Below are positions 49,901-60,130 of a DNA stretch of 64,000 nucleotides, piece after piece (position 1 is the stretch's first letter; every line of letters starts with the position of its first letter). Position numbers and translations under genes: made by a program. Source of the DNA: Phallusia mammillata. Taxonomy: Eukaryota; Chordata; Ascidiacea; Phlebobranchia; Ascidiidae. The stretch covers positions 39,531 to 103,530 of the forward strand of contig QLIY01000564.1 of assembly GCA_003260075.1 (NCBI GenBank), in the 5' to 3' direction. The notes under the pieces were generated by a model that was not told the DNA's origin, did not search any database, and saw only the letters and a program-made list of their open reading frames with translations.

Positions 49901-52900
49901 CAAATTTTTCACCCCAGGTGTCATAGAGGTCCTTGGCTTCATCTGGGCAGAAGAGAGACCAATTTCCATCTGACTCAACTCGCTTCATGAACAAGTCTGG
50001 GATCCAAAGAGCATAGAAAAGATCCCTTGCTCTTGACTCATCTTTGCCTACAACAAAATGTATAATAAACTAACCACATTCCTGCTATTTTTACCTGCTA
50101 CTTTTTTTCAAATAAGGATTAATCATTACGAAAAGCAAAGCAAAATAATAAAAAAAGACATTTTGTGAAGCAAACGTATAAAAAAACAATTGTCATCATC
50201 AGTGAAAGCGAATAATGCAAAAGCAATACAAGCACATTTATATACACAGCTACTTTTCAAGTCTGTGTCTTAAAGGATAAACCACCTTTTAAATAAATAA
50301 AAAACACAAAGTCTTAGAATACCTGTGTTCTTCTTGGCTTCCAGAAAATCAAAAATGTCAGCATGCCATGGCTCGAGGTAGATTGCAAATGCACCAGGCC
50401 GCTATACAAAGATGTAATTGGCTTTAGAAAAACTAGAATTAGAAATTACAGCAAACACCATTTGACAATCAAACCACCTTATTTCCACCTTGATCAACAT
50501 ATCTAGCTGTGTTGTTGTACACTCGAAGCATAGGCAAAAGACCATTTGAATTTCCATTGGTCTGCAAAATTGTATTTATATTATTAAACATGAAAAATTT
50601 TGGTTTAACAGGATTTTAAGAAATAAACACCAATACTTACCCCAGCAATGTAGCTACCAGATGCTCTGACACAATGTACAGCAAGACCAATACCACCAGC
50701 AGTTTTAGATATCAATGCACACTGCTTTAAAGTTTCATATATCCCATCAATACTATCATCAGACATAGTCAGCAAAAAGCAGCTAGTGGAAAACAAAACC
50801 TGTTAGTATGCATTCTTCATATACCATTCTAAAAATATTATTACTGGACAAAAAATGTGCAAAGTCGCAAAATCCTTTTCCCACCAACAAGACCCAAGGG
50901 CCAGAGAAAAGGTGTGAATACTTTGCTGTTATGCTTTTCGATGAACTAAAACCAGAGATTTCAGTGACTTTTGAAACCCTGGGGAACGTCATCGTATGTA
51001 GCAAAGAAATGCAATTATGCAGTCACAATATGATTGAAGCTAAATTAAATAAAAACCTTGACATTTGGGGTCTGTTCGTTCCAGCATTAAACAAGGTTGG
51101 TGATGCATGGGTAAACCATTTTTCGGACAGTAGATTGTATGTCTGCAAAAAGTTGTATTGTTATTAGTAGTGATGGGACGGGTACCCGGTACTCGGTATC
51201 GAACGATTTCAGTGGTATCGATACTCGTACTCGGTATCGAAATATTGTACCGCAGTTTTCGATACCAACGTGCGAGTACCAAAGGCCGAGTTACACCATA
51301 AGAATACGGGCAACTTTATGCCAATATTTGCTTCGGACAGCACAAAATTGGAAAAAAGTTCCGCCAGTTTACGTATATCTTTTTCGCTGTCACATGGAGA
51401 TTACATTTTTCGGAATGTGTGTGTGCATGCCTGTACCCCGGCCATGGCAGATAAATTAGCCAGTGATGTACAAATAAGTACCACACTACACCTAAGTACT
51501 CGGTAATCGGTATCGAAGGAATATACATGTGGTACTCGTACTCGGTATCGGTACTCGCTTCAAAACCTGGTATCGTCCCATCACTAGTTATTAGGATATT
51601 TGCCAAGCTCCAAACATTTTAGTTATGTATGGCTAAAAATGATGTTATATATGCTTAGTGATAGCTCAACCTGCTAAACAAAACACAGAAAAGGGAAACA
51701 TTTTAAGGGAAAACTATACCAATTGACTAGCCAAGCAAATCTTTATTCATTTTTTAAGTAAACCACAGCCTGTATGACCACAAACAGTTTAAGCACCTCA
51801 ATAACACAATCCATATCATGCTGATGAATGCCAATGGCCACACGCATTAGCATGTGCTGGGGACGTTCTGCAACTTTTCCATTTAATTTCAAGAGATAAG
51901 ACCTTTCCAATGTCTGCAACATATACATTTTTTAGAAGTAAAATACACAAATAAAAACAAACACCAAAATGTAAAAACAAACAGATTTTTTACCTTGAAA
52001 CCAAAAAAGTTGTAACTGAAATCTCTGTCATAAATGATGGCTGAGTTTAGTTTCTACAAAATAAAAACCAATATTATAATGAATTAAAATATTGTTTCCA
52101 CTTCTAAAAATATTTAAATCCAATGCCGCACACAAACCTCTTTATGTTCCTGTATGATATCATAAGTGTGTTTGGAAATAAGTGGGGAATGTTTGTTGTT
52201 TCTTGGATTAATATATTGGTATAAATCTTCCATAACAGCTGAAAAACAAAAAGATAATTTATGAGATGGAATGAATGCAAATTTTATCCACAAAAAGACA
52301 ACTTACCACTAAACAGCTTCTTGGTTTCCTTGTGAAGATTAGAAACAGCCAATCGAGCTGCTAGCACTGCATAGTCAGGGTGTGTAGTGGTCATATGAGC
52401 AGCAGTTTCGGCAGCCAATGTATCCAGTTCGACAGTTGTAACTCCCTCATATATACCATTTATGACTTTCATGGTAATTTTTGCCTGTAAGATAATAGAA
52501 CAAAAAGTTTGTTCGTTTGTTTGATTTTTATCCTCGGATTTAGTTCAACCCATCGGGAACCACTGAGTTCGAGCAATGCCGCTTAAGTTTCTTGCTCAGG
52601 GAAACACAAGCGACCAAGATAGGGTTAGAACCCATGACCTTGTGAACACAAGGCGGTTGCTCTAACCACCCGGCCAACTTGGCGACAAGTTACGAAGCAA
52701 ATAGAGAGACTGCCTGTGCCAAGGTATGTAAACATAGTGTGTATGCAAATGACCCTAGACATCCAATTATTGCACAGGTAAGCATTTAGGAATGTGACCC
52801 CAAACTAAACAATGTTTGTCATGGCAAGTTTCATATTTCATTGGCATGAAACACTGTTATATCGGTTGGGGAGAGGTCATAGGTGTTTCTATACTTTAAA

Positions 52901-53401
52901 CTACAAATTTAATTATTTTCTTGCTTGTGTGGTCAATTTTTTAGTATAAAATGTAATGACACAATAGAAAACAGTTTGTTTGGAAAAAACAATTATTGAA
53001 TCTAAACATGTTTCGGAACACTATACACAGACTTGAACACCACCACTACCTTGAACACCACTACATGATTCTTTAATCTTTATATACCACTACCTTGGCA
53101 GTAATGTTTATGATTAAACATGTTTCTATTTGTAACTTACAGGATCAACGAAATCCATGTTGAGACCATAACAAAGCTTTGACACTCTGGATGTGATTTT
53201 GTCAAACATAACTCGCTCTTTTCGTCCATCTGCAAATAACGTTTAATGCAAAAAAAGAGTATTATTTGTACGTATTATTGTCATTTGAAGTTAATTTTAA
53301 CAACTATATGTGAGGTGTATACTGTATATAAAAAAGGATTAAAAATGAAAAAAAGCAAAACATACAATAAGACTCTACATACCTCGTTTGTAAACATACA
53401 T
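46973..53401 (-). CDS. RRM1: Ribonucleoside-diphosphate reductase large subunit
   Basis: RRM1 (class Ia R1) reduces ribonucleoside diphosphates to dNDPs with the radical-bearing RRM2 subunit. Twenty exons: 53383-53401, 53141-53229, 52307-52484, 52138-52238, 51994-52053, 51797-51913, 51057-51142, 50641-50782, 50478-50561, 50323-50401, 49885-50047, 49263-49464, 48893-49042, 48579-48800, 48350-48426, 48138-48273, 47567-47662, 47320-47508, 47119-47232, 46973-47047. They total 2379 nt, 792 residues, the same length as human, so catalytic residues keep their numbers: Cys218, Asn427, Cys429, Glu431, Cys444, Tyr737, Tyr738, Cys787 and Cys790. The ATP-cone N terminus starts MYVYKRDGRKERV, with a 19-nt first exon. 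No gap or frameshift affects the coding sequence. Introns contain a MITE (51168-51586), a tRNA-derived SINE (52526-52686) and other repeats. It is divergent from the LCLAT1-like pair. Confidence 0.98.
47747..48110. repeat. Repeat cluster in RRM1 intron 16 with a hammerhead-like remnant
   Basis: 47747-47795 contains ACCTTGTAGGTC, GGAAC and the CAGTGTGCACTG palindrome in the same order as hammerhead-like copies A and B, but the CTGATGA box is deleted. 47820-48110 is a member of the unclassified repeat family described at 42457, including atcgaaacgtcgg. Confidence 0.4.
51168..51586 (+). mobile_element. hAT-type MITE, GGTATCG-rich family (copy 3)
   Basis: It starts tagtgatgggacgg and ends cgtcccatcacta, with an exact gttattag duplication (51160-51167, 51587-51594). 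It matches copies 1 and 2 across most of its length. It lies in RRM1 intron 6. Confidence 0.92.
52526..52686 (-). repeat. tRNA-derived SINE
   Basis: Read on the minus strand, the head is tRNA-like: a box A (ggccgggtggttagagc) and box B (gggttctaaccc, 52622-52633) at normal spacing, with a CCTTG/CAAGG stem between. The body (cagtggttcccgatggg) and tail (gaggataaaaat, then an A-rich stretch) follow. The body and tail recur at 31559-31716. It lies in RRM1 intron 2. Confidence 0.75.
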
Positions 53402-54698
53402 CTTTTTGCTTACAGAACAAAGAAATCAAAACAAAAATAAATCTTGTTTAAAAGTAGAATGAAAACAAACACTCTCTCCTTGCGTGCTCACAGTAAGTCG
53501 ACGTGATAACAATGAGATACAAAATCACAGGTGTAACAAAGAAAACGTTCGAAAATCTTGCCGCGAACTGAAACTGGAACAGTATTTTCAATTCAATCTT
53601 GTATTTGGCGCCAAAGAACTTTTGCGCCAAACACTCTGGCATTTCTGTAACTCAATCAACCATGTCTAATAATTACTGACAATCAATGGGCACATAAAGA
53701 TCGTATTTATTTTGTAAAAATGCTTTTCCTGCAAAAAAAAGTATTGAGACATTTTTTTAATGAGCAGCACTTCCAAACATTACCAGTATATTGTTTTTAA
53801 CGTTACTTCATACTGCAAAGTGTGATCTGAAAGGTTTATCTTGTTGTGAAGCAGTGGTGCGGAACGATAAAGATCCACATTCGGAAATCGTAAAAACAAA
53901 CAACACCCCTTATTCTGGCAGAATGACACTGGTCTCAGCCCAGCTTGCCCGGCCAAGCTGCAATACTTCCACAATTAGGCTGAAGAAACTAAGGTTTTAA
54001 GTATTGTGTTGTTATTTTTTCATTGTTTTATAATATTATATTATAGCAGCTGCTGTTTACTTTGTTTAGCCATAAGTAGGTTAAAGGTATAAAGTCCAGT
54101 GTTCATATTTAGTTTCTCTTGTTAATGTTTGACCACTTCGAATGTTGACTGAATTGCTGAGCATTTGTTCAAACAAATCTGCACCAAAAAAAGTACGAAC
54201 GATAACATAACTTGTGCACCTATACAACTTGTATTGTTCATTATTATTAGACAAGTTATAGTTGATTTAAATTAAAATAAATATAGTTTATCTGAATCGC
54301 ACATCGAATTAGATTTTGGTGAATATGGCATATTGTTATTAATATTTCGACACGATTCCGATTTGGTAGAACATTGTGTTTGGACATTATATAAACATTG
54401 TGTTAAGACATTATATGGAGCACCCCTGGCGTTATGACGTTTATATCATTGAATATTAATTTCAAAATACGCATATTAATAACTGAAAAATATTTTTTTT
54501 TTAAGTTTGTGCGTTGAAAAGCTTTAAAAAGCGTAGAATATTGTGTCCAAATTTCAGTATCGTATCATTTTTAGTTTTGCCGCAAAGCGATTGCCCACTA
54601 GCTTCACTCTGGTCATTTTTAGGAAACTAAACAAAATCTTGCTTCATATTATGCTAACATTTTTCTTTGTGTTATAGGAACAGCTCCTGTTTATCAAA
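53402..54698. promoter_or_regulatory. Divergent RRM1/LCLAT1-like spacer
   Basis: 1.3 kb between the RRM1 start (minus) and the first LCLAT1-like start (plus). From about 53506 it is duplicated upstream of the second LCLAT1-like gene (from about 60131), so both copies inherited the same 5' region. The RRM1 first exon is outside the duplication. I recognise no gene here. Confidence 0.55.
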
Positions 54699-57541
54699 AT
54701 GGCATCACTATTTGGGTACATCCGTGGTACTTCTACCATTTTATCACTTATGGTCAGTTGTATTTTTGGTACAGTTTTTATTTATGGGCCGATATGGCCA
54801 ATTATGTTCCTTTGGCCATGGTTGTACAGAAGAGTTGTTGAGGTACTTTGCGCTATGTGGCAAACACTTATTGTGGTAAGTCATTTTCTATACATGTTAC
54901 AGTTATGTTGTAATATTCAACAAGCCTAACTAAATAACGATACATTGGTAACAATTAACATAGTAAATATACTAACTAAATAATGATACATTGGTAACAT
55001 AGTGAATATACTATTCTCTAGCTTTGTATCGCTCCAAAAACTTCTATTACAGTTGTGTCATGTAAAATTTGCAAATATATCTGTGTTAACCAGAATCTAT
55101 TTTTTTGCATGTTTATTGTGTGTCCTTCCATCAACAGATTACTTGTGGTAAGAAAACGTTTCTTCATGCTATATGATATAATATACATACTTTTAGTTAA
55201 CCCAAACACTTTTGCAGAAAAACTTTTGGGCATACAAGTTGTGGTAACAGGGGATGCCATTGATCGACATGACAAAACAGTGTTATTAATGAATCACCGA
55301 ACCAGATTGGACTGGCTTTATTTCCTTTGTTATGTATTTCATGCAAAAATACTCAATCGCCATAAAATTGCACTTAAGTCTGCATTAAAATGGGTCCCAG
55401 GTGTTGGTATGTACAACTTGTTTTAGTGTTACATGTCTCAGAAATGTTATCAACACATTTTTACCTTTTAAGGATGGGCAATGCAAGTGGCAGCGTACAT
55501 TTTCCTGGATCGGAATTGGGAGATTGACCAAAACCACATAAACAGAATTCTAAGATACTTTGTTGAGCTGGACTCAAAACATAATATCTTGTTTTTCCCT
55601 GAAGGTATGTAACAGACAGATTTTCCTTGTGTGACCAGGGAGCTTATATCATATACCAAATGTTTGTGTATATAGGAACAGACCTTAGTAAGGACAACTT
55701 GAGAAAAAGCAAAGAGTTTGCAAAGAAGAGCGATTTGACACCATTTGATTATGTACTCCAGCCAAGGCGAAAAGGCTTCACTCATTTTGTGAACACTTTA
55801 CGAAACAGTAAGCCTATGCATGTGTTGTGAAATCCCTGCCTCATCCACATTGTTAACCTACATGCTGGCTTCTGTCACTGTGTTGTTGTTAAACAAGGAA
55901 TTACACTATGGCTATGTATTTGTAAGACTCTCGGACGTTAGTAAGATATGGTGATTAGGTACAAAAATCAATTTACCCTTTAGGCCAGGGGCGTGCAACA
56001 TACGGCCCGCGGGCCACAGTCCGGCCCGCCAAGCTAGGGGGGGGGGCTTTAGGCCTTTGCAATGCTTGAGTTTGCTACCAGTGTGGATACATTTTGATAA
56101 ATGTACACTTGCAACGTACTTATGTTTACAGTAAGTGGTATACAAGCGGTACACGATGTAACGGTCGCATATCCATTCAATATCCCCCAAGAGGAGGTCG
56201 ACCTGCTTAAAGGTGATTTTCCCAGAGAGGTACATTTCCATATAAAGCGGTATCCAATAGAAGAGGTAAGCTATGTATGTAAACTTACAATCGTATTTGA
56301 AATTTCGGTTCGTAAACACAACATACATACAATGGCTGGCTTTTTGATGCACGTCAATTATTTACATTGCTCATTTCCGTAATAAAAAGCTCGTGACAAA
56401 ACTAGTATTCACGACTAGAATGTTGCTGTATATACTTTCAATACTGCTTAGGCCTTTTTAGCTCGGGCAGTTATTGCGTTGTAGACTGATTACAGTACAA
56501 CCGGTCGTCCTAAACCAGGGATTCTCAAACTGCCTGTGAAGTGGTCCGCGGAAAGATTTCAGCTCTATAATGCGCCGCATGCCTATAAACCCTAATTACG
56601 GATCCATTTCTATTGAGAAATTTAAGTGTCATAAATAGTATTGCCTTACACTCATAGTTAACAGACTCTTATTGTTTTTCATTTGTGGCAAAGTGTCAGA
56701 ATTTGTCTCCATTTTGCTAATAAAAGTACACTTGTAAAATTTAAAAAAAATGAATTATAATCCCAAGTGACCAAAAGGCCGAGTGTATAGCTCAAGGATT
56801 AAGAATACTTTGGCGTTTGAGCGAAACTTGTACGTGTTCGCTGATTTACTTTCACCCATGTTTTCACGTTTGTGGCGCATAGAACAAAGAATAAGCCGCC
56901 CTGTAATCGAAATTCATTGAAGTAAATAAATTTTCCCTATTTCAATTGTATGCAGTCCCAAAAACAATCGGAAGGAAATAATTAGGCTATAATTATCGGG
57001 TGACAAACGGTTCGTTGTATTCTTGAGACCTGTTAGTTTGTTTTCGTGTGGGATATTCTACCGACTGAAATAACATTTTGCCTTACAGTTTCTTATTTCA
57101 TTATTTTGAAAAACCATGCAGCTTCCTGAAGACGAAAAGCAGCTCGGTGATTGGTGCCAGGACCGGTGGGACGAAAAAGAAGAGCTTTTGCGCCAATACT
57201 ATGCCACAGAACCGAAGGCACGCAAATTTCAAAGCCAAAAAATACCACCTTTTCACCCACGTACATTTCTCCTATGGTTCGCACTTTTTGTGTGGGCCTC
57301 TCATGCAGTACTTAGTGCGTACGCTGTGATAGTGAGCCCCTTCTTTCGCTGGTACATGGTCATAATTGTGCTTAGCTACCTAATGCAGGGATTAGTGTTT
57401 GGCGGTGCCGAGAAAGTTGAGCTGTTTGTTTACGACCAATTGCGCAAACCGTGGGAAGAATGGGGTAAGGCAGTGAACACAGGAGGCGCTGGTGATGCCT
57501 CCTCGTCTCGAAAGAACCCTTACGACAAATATTTGCGGTAG
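54699..57541 (+). CDS. LCLAT1: LCLAT1/AGPAT-like lysophospholipid acyltransferase, copy A
   Basis: LCLAT1 (ALCAT1) and close relatives acylate lysocardiolipin and other lysophospholipids in the ER or mitochondria-associated membranes. Exons: 54699-54875, 55138-55147 (10-nt microexon), 55218-55406, 55473-55604, 55676-55807, 56132-56265, 57122-57541; 1194 nt, 397 residues (human isoforms 376-414). An N-terminal membrane segment is followed by the acyltransferase HX4D motif in MNHRTRLDW, then FPEGTDLS, PRRKGFTHFV, AVHDVTVAYPFNIPQ, a basic linker, and two C-terminal hydrophobic segments (near 57265-57400). Intron 5 has a hAT fragment at a 10-G gap. The acceptor gtgttatag before the ATG suggests a 5'UTR intron or trans-splicing. 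The close paralogues AGPAT3-5 are less similar in the N terminus and YPHNIPQ-like block. The substrate cannot be read from sequence. Confidence 0.9.
55138..55147 (+). other. LCLAT1: 10-nt microexon of LCLAT1-like copy A
   Basis: The sequence attacttgtg lies between caacag and gtaag. Without it, exon 1 (phase 0) cannot join exon 3 (which needs one leading base). With it the protein reads TLIV-ITCE-KLLG, aligning with LPV-ALLE-TMFG of human LCLAT1. The second copy has an equivalent 10-nt exon (61665-61674). Confidence 0.8.
55986..56046. mobile_element. Left end of a hAT element cut by a 10-G gap
   Basis: It begins caggggcgtgcaacatacgg with GGCCCGCGGGCC, the classic hAT (Charlie-like) terminal type. 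The duplication ctttaggc precedes it (55978-55985) and recurs right after the G run (56047-56054), so the placeholder hides most of an element whose true size is unknown. It is absent from the matching intron of copy B. Confidence 0.75.
56516..56585. mobile_element. Short hAT-like insertion in intron 6 of copy A
   Basis: It starts cagggattctcaaactg and runs through gtggtccgcgg. Copy B lacks this ~75 bp and has uninterrupted ctaaaccctaattac at the matching place (about 63360), so it was gained after the duplication or lost from B. The right end is not well defined. Confidence 0.5.
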
Positions 57542-57548
57542 CGGGGAG

Positions 57549-57757
57549 CAGAGTTGTAAGCGGGTCTAAAATTTGGGCCCGAACCCCCAAATACAAGCCT
57601 GAAACCCGGCCTGAACATAATTTCAAAACACAAAGCCTGAACTATGTTGGTAAAATTGCAGTATAAACAAGCCGAATGTGAAGTCAGGCCCGAATCAAGC
57701 CCGTTTTGCTGAAACTTAGCCCAAACCCGAAAAAGCCCGGCCCGAGTAACAACTTTG
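57549..57757. mobile_element. Decayed hAT-type MITE, relative of 317-702
   Basis: It begins cagagttgtaagcggg and ends gtaacaactttg with GGCCCGA-rich interior, like 317-702 but shorter and diverged. The flanking 8-mers match only partly (gcggggag / gcgtagaa). Confidence 0.65.
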
Positions 57758-58456
57758 GCGTAGAAACCAACTTTGACAAGAGTTATTTCCCTATGTATGT
57801 CCACCTTTGTTTACTTTTTGTTATTATAAGACGGAATTTGTAACCGGCTAAATGGCAAAGTGAACTGTTGCACATACAAAGTTCCTTTCAACAACTGCAC
57901 GTTTTTTATTGCCTCAAACAACAATCGCAGATTTGTTTTCGTTGTGCATGTAAGTTACCGAAAAACACTACAAATTTTAAAATGCGTTTTGAAACAGCGG
58001 CAAACACTGTTTTTATTGTCATTCGAAACACTGTTTTTATTGTCATTCTCTACCTTTTTAGTAGCTTTGCTAAGGATAATCTCGTTTCAATCATGTCTTG
58101 ATCACTATGATTCGTACTTATTTGGTGGCTATCAACGCGACGATTGTACAGTAGCATGTGCATGGTTTTTCGGTATCGTTTACTGTGCATTTTCATGTTA
58201 TATATGCAGTGTGGATCTCCTGTAGCAATTTTGTCTTTATATGCTGTCATTTCTCGTCAATCTTACCGCCTTATGCAATTTGCCGATTAAAAATACTTAT
58301 CGCGGAGAAAAGCACAATGATCTGGTTGTAAAAACGTATTGAAACACCAGAACACCTTGCAGGCATTTGAATGCTTTAAAATAGTGTTTGCTGACTTAAA
58401 GCTTTGTAAAACCAGCATTTTTTTAAATTTAGACATACCAAATAGTTACGCTAGGT

Positions 58457-58876
58457 CAGTGGTTCCCAAACTTTTTCATATTTTTTTCTAAACGGTCCCT
58501 TTGCCATTATTTCGAGGGCTCGCGGTCCTTAAGCCTAAATGTGTATTTCATAAAAACGAAAGTTGATTGCAGGATTTTAGCTAGTTATGCAAAATTGCGC
58601 ATAACAATCATCCAAAGACAGCATGTGACATCACAAACAGGACAAAAACATTACGATTGTGCGCGAACAATTGCATTTTTTATAGTTGTCATTCAATAAA
58701 GGCCATTGTTTAGCAATGCAGACAGTCGATTTTCAATTCTACTTTGATTTAAACTTATTTAGTGGCACAAACTGACGCCAAATAAGATTATGGAATTACT
58801 TCAACCGCTTCGCGGTCCCCCCAAAATTGCCTCACGGACCCCTAAAGGACCGCGGACCCCAGTTTGGGAACCGCTG
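58457..58876. mobile_element. hAT-type MITE, 8-bp TSD
   Basis: The ends cagtggttcccaaact and agtttgggaaccgctg are inverted, a very widespread animal hAT terminus. The exact duplication cgctaggt flanks it (58449-58456, 58877-58884). Length is 420 bp with no transposase. Confidence 0.93.
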
Positions 58877-59737
58877 CGCTAGGTAGTTTGCATGATCAAA
58901 ATCCTTGCTTGCAGTTTGAATAGTTAGTGAACTTGTAGCTATTTAACTCCGAAAACAGTAATAAATAAACGTACTATGCAGACACGTGTGTTATTTTTGT
59001 GTGCACTTTGTCATTTTACCCATTTTTCTAAATACAAATATATGTTTGATGGTGTAACTCATTTAGTTTTAGCAGTGATGAAAATATGTGCAATAGCTCC
59101 ACAAAATACCTAGCTACAGTGTAATATATATTCCTTAACAGTTAGCCGCAACCGTGTCTGAGGCAATGAGGTTGTATCCAGAAAACAACTTTCCATGGCT
59201 ACAACTTCAATCTTTTTTGTTACATTGTTCTCCATTTGTTAAGTGTACCAGGTATCAACTAGCAAGCAGGTGCTCATTATTTCAAATCACCCCCAACAAT
59301 TTTCACAACAATAAGCCGGAATCGATGGCGGCGCTGTAGAAGAATTTATGAGTAGGAGTAGGGCGTTCATTTTTTAACCTAAAAATTAAATATTTTGAAA
59401 TTAAAAAACTTTATTTTGACGTATGAAAGTAGTTAAATTACGCATTATTGTACAAAAAGTTAAAATGTGGCTGTAGGCTAATCTAACTAAAGCGAAACAA
59501 TGTGCAAAAGCCCAACAGAAGAGCAAAAATATGACACAGACCTATAGCCTATTCTGAAAAGAGAAATGAGTTGAATACAAATCACTGCCAAAAAAAAACT
59601 ACAGCTAAGACCCAATAAAAACTGTTCAATACATTTGTCTAAACTAAAGATGCATGAAATATATATAAAGCAAGAGCTGCACCTAAATTACAGCTGCCGT
59701 GAATTTTATACGTTTTAAGGTGTGTTGAGCATCACAC

Positions 59738-59762
59738 CATAGTATACTGTTAGTATACTATG
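59738..59762. repeat. Perfect 10-bp inverted repeat flanked by direct repeats
   Basis: catagtatac and gtatactatg are separated by 5 bases. The 10-mer atcacaccat occurs at 59731-59740 and again at 59763-59772. This could be a small foldback insertion with its target duplication; no function is apparent. Confidence 0.6.
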
Positions 59763-60130
59763 ATCACACCATATCAACCTATTTCACTTAATGATTTATG
59801 ATTCACAATAAGTAGACAATGAGCCATTTACAACAGCAAAAGTGGGCTACTAGGTTTAAAATATAAAATGAAAAGTTCACTGTACGACTCCACAATACAG
59901 TTTGTAAACAATTTTCACAATTTTTGACCTATGCTATAAATTGTGACAAATTTTTGACAAGTCAAAAAATAATCGCCCTATTCATGAGACATTCTACACG
60001 CAAGACCTGTTTTAACACGTTATGCTAAACATTAAAGTACTACGATAGTCAGAATTGGCAAGTCGTGGCCAGCGTTTGTTGCCTTGTCAACTGCGCATAG
60101 CATCGTTAAATCAACTTCACGTTCAGTTTC

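Larger units (their letters stand above)
53506..57541 (+). repeat. Tandem segmental duplication, unit 1
   Basis: This unit and 60131-64000 are homologous through the upstream region, exons and introns, with an offset of about 6.6 kb. Exon divergence by eye is roughly 5-10 percent except exon 5, which is identical. The breakpoint near ataacaatgagat (53506 and 60131) is visible. Confidence 0.85.
57542..60130. other. Spacer between the LCLAT1-like copies
   Basis: 2.6 kb with no recognisable gene. It contains MITEs at 57549-57757 and 58457-58876, a hairpin at 59738-59762, and a possible distal AATAAA at 58960. Short frames at 57860-58225 and 59154-59339 show no family similarity. Confidence 0.5.

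Noticed and set aside
50808-51167. 119-residue plus-strand frame
   Set aside because: The opposite strand carries RRM1 exon 7 (51057-51142); the plus frame is a shadow.
51139-51606. Reading frames on both strands in RRM1 intron 6
   Set aside because: They fall within the MITE at 51168-51586 and arise from its repeated GGTATCG motifs.
52622-52686. Functional tRNA gene on the minus strand
   Set aside because: Boxes A and B are present, but the sequence continues into a SINE body and tail shared with another locus, and the cloverleaf is imperfect.
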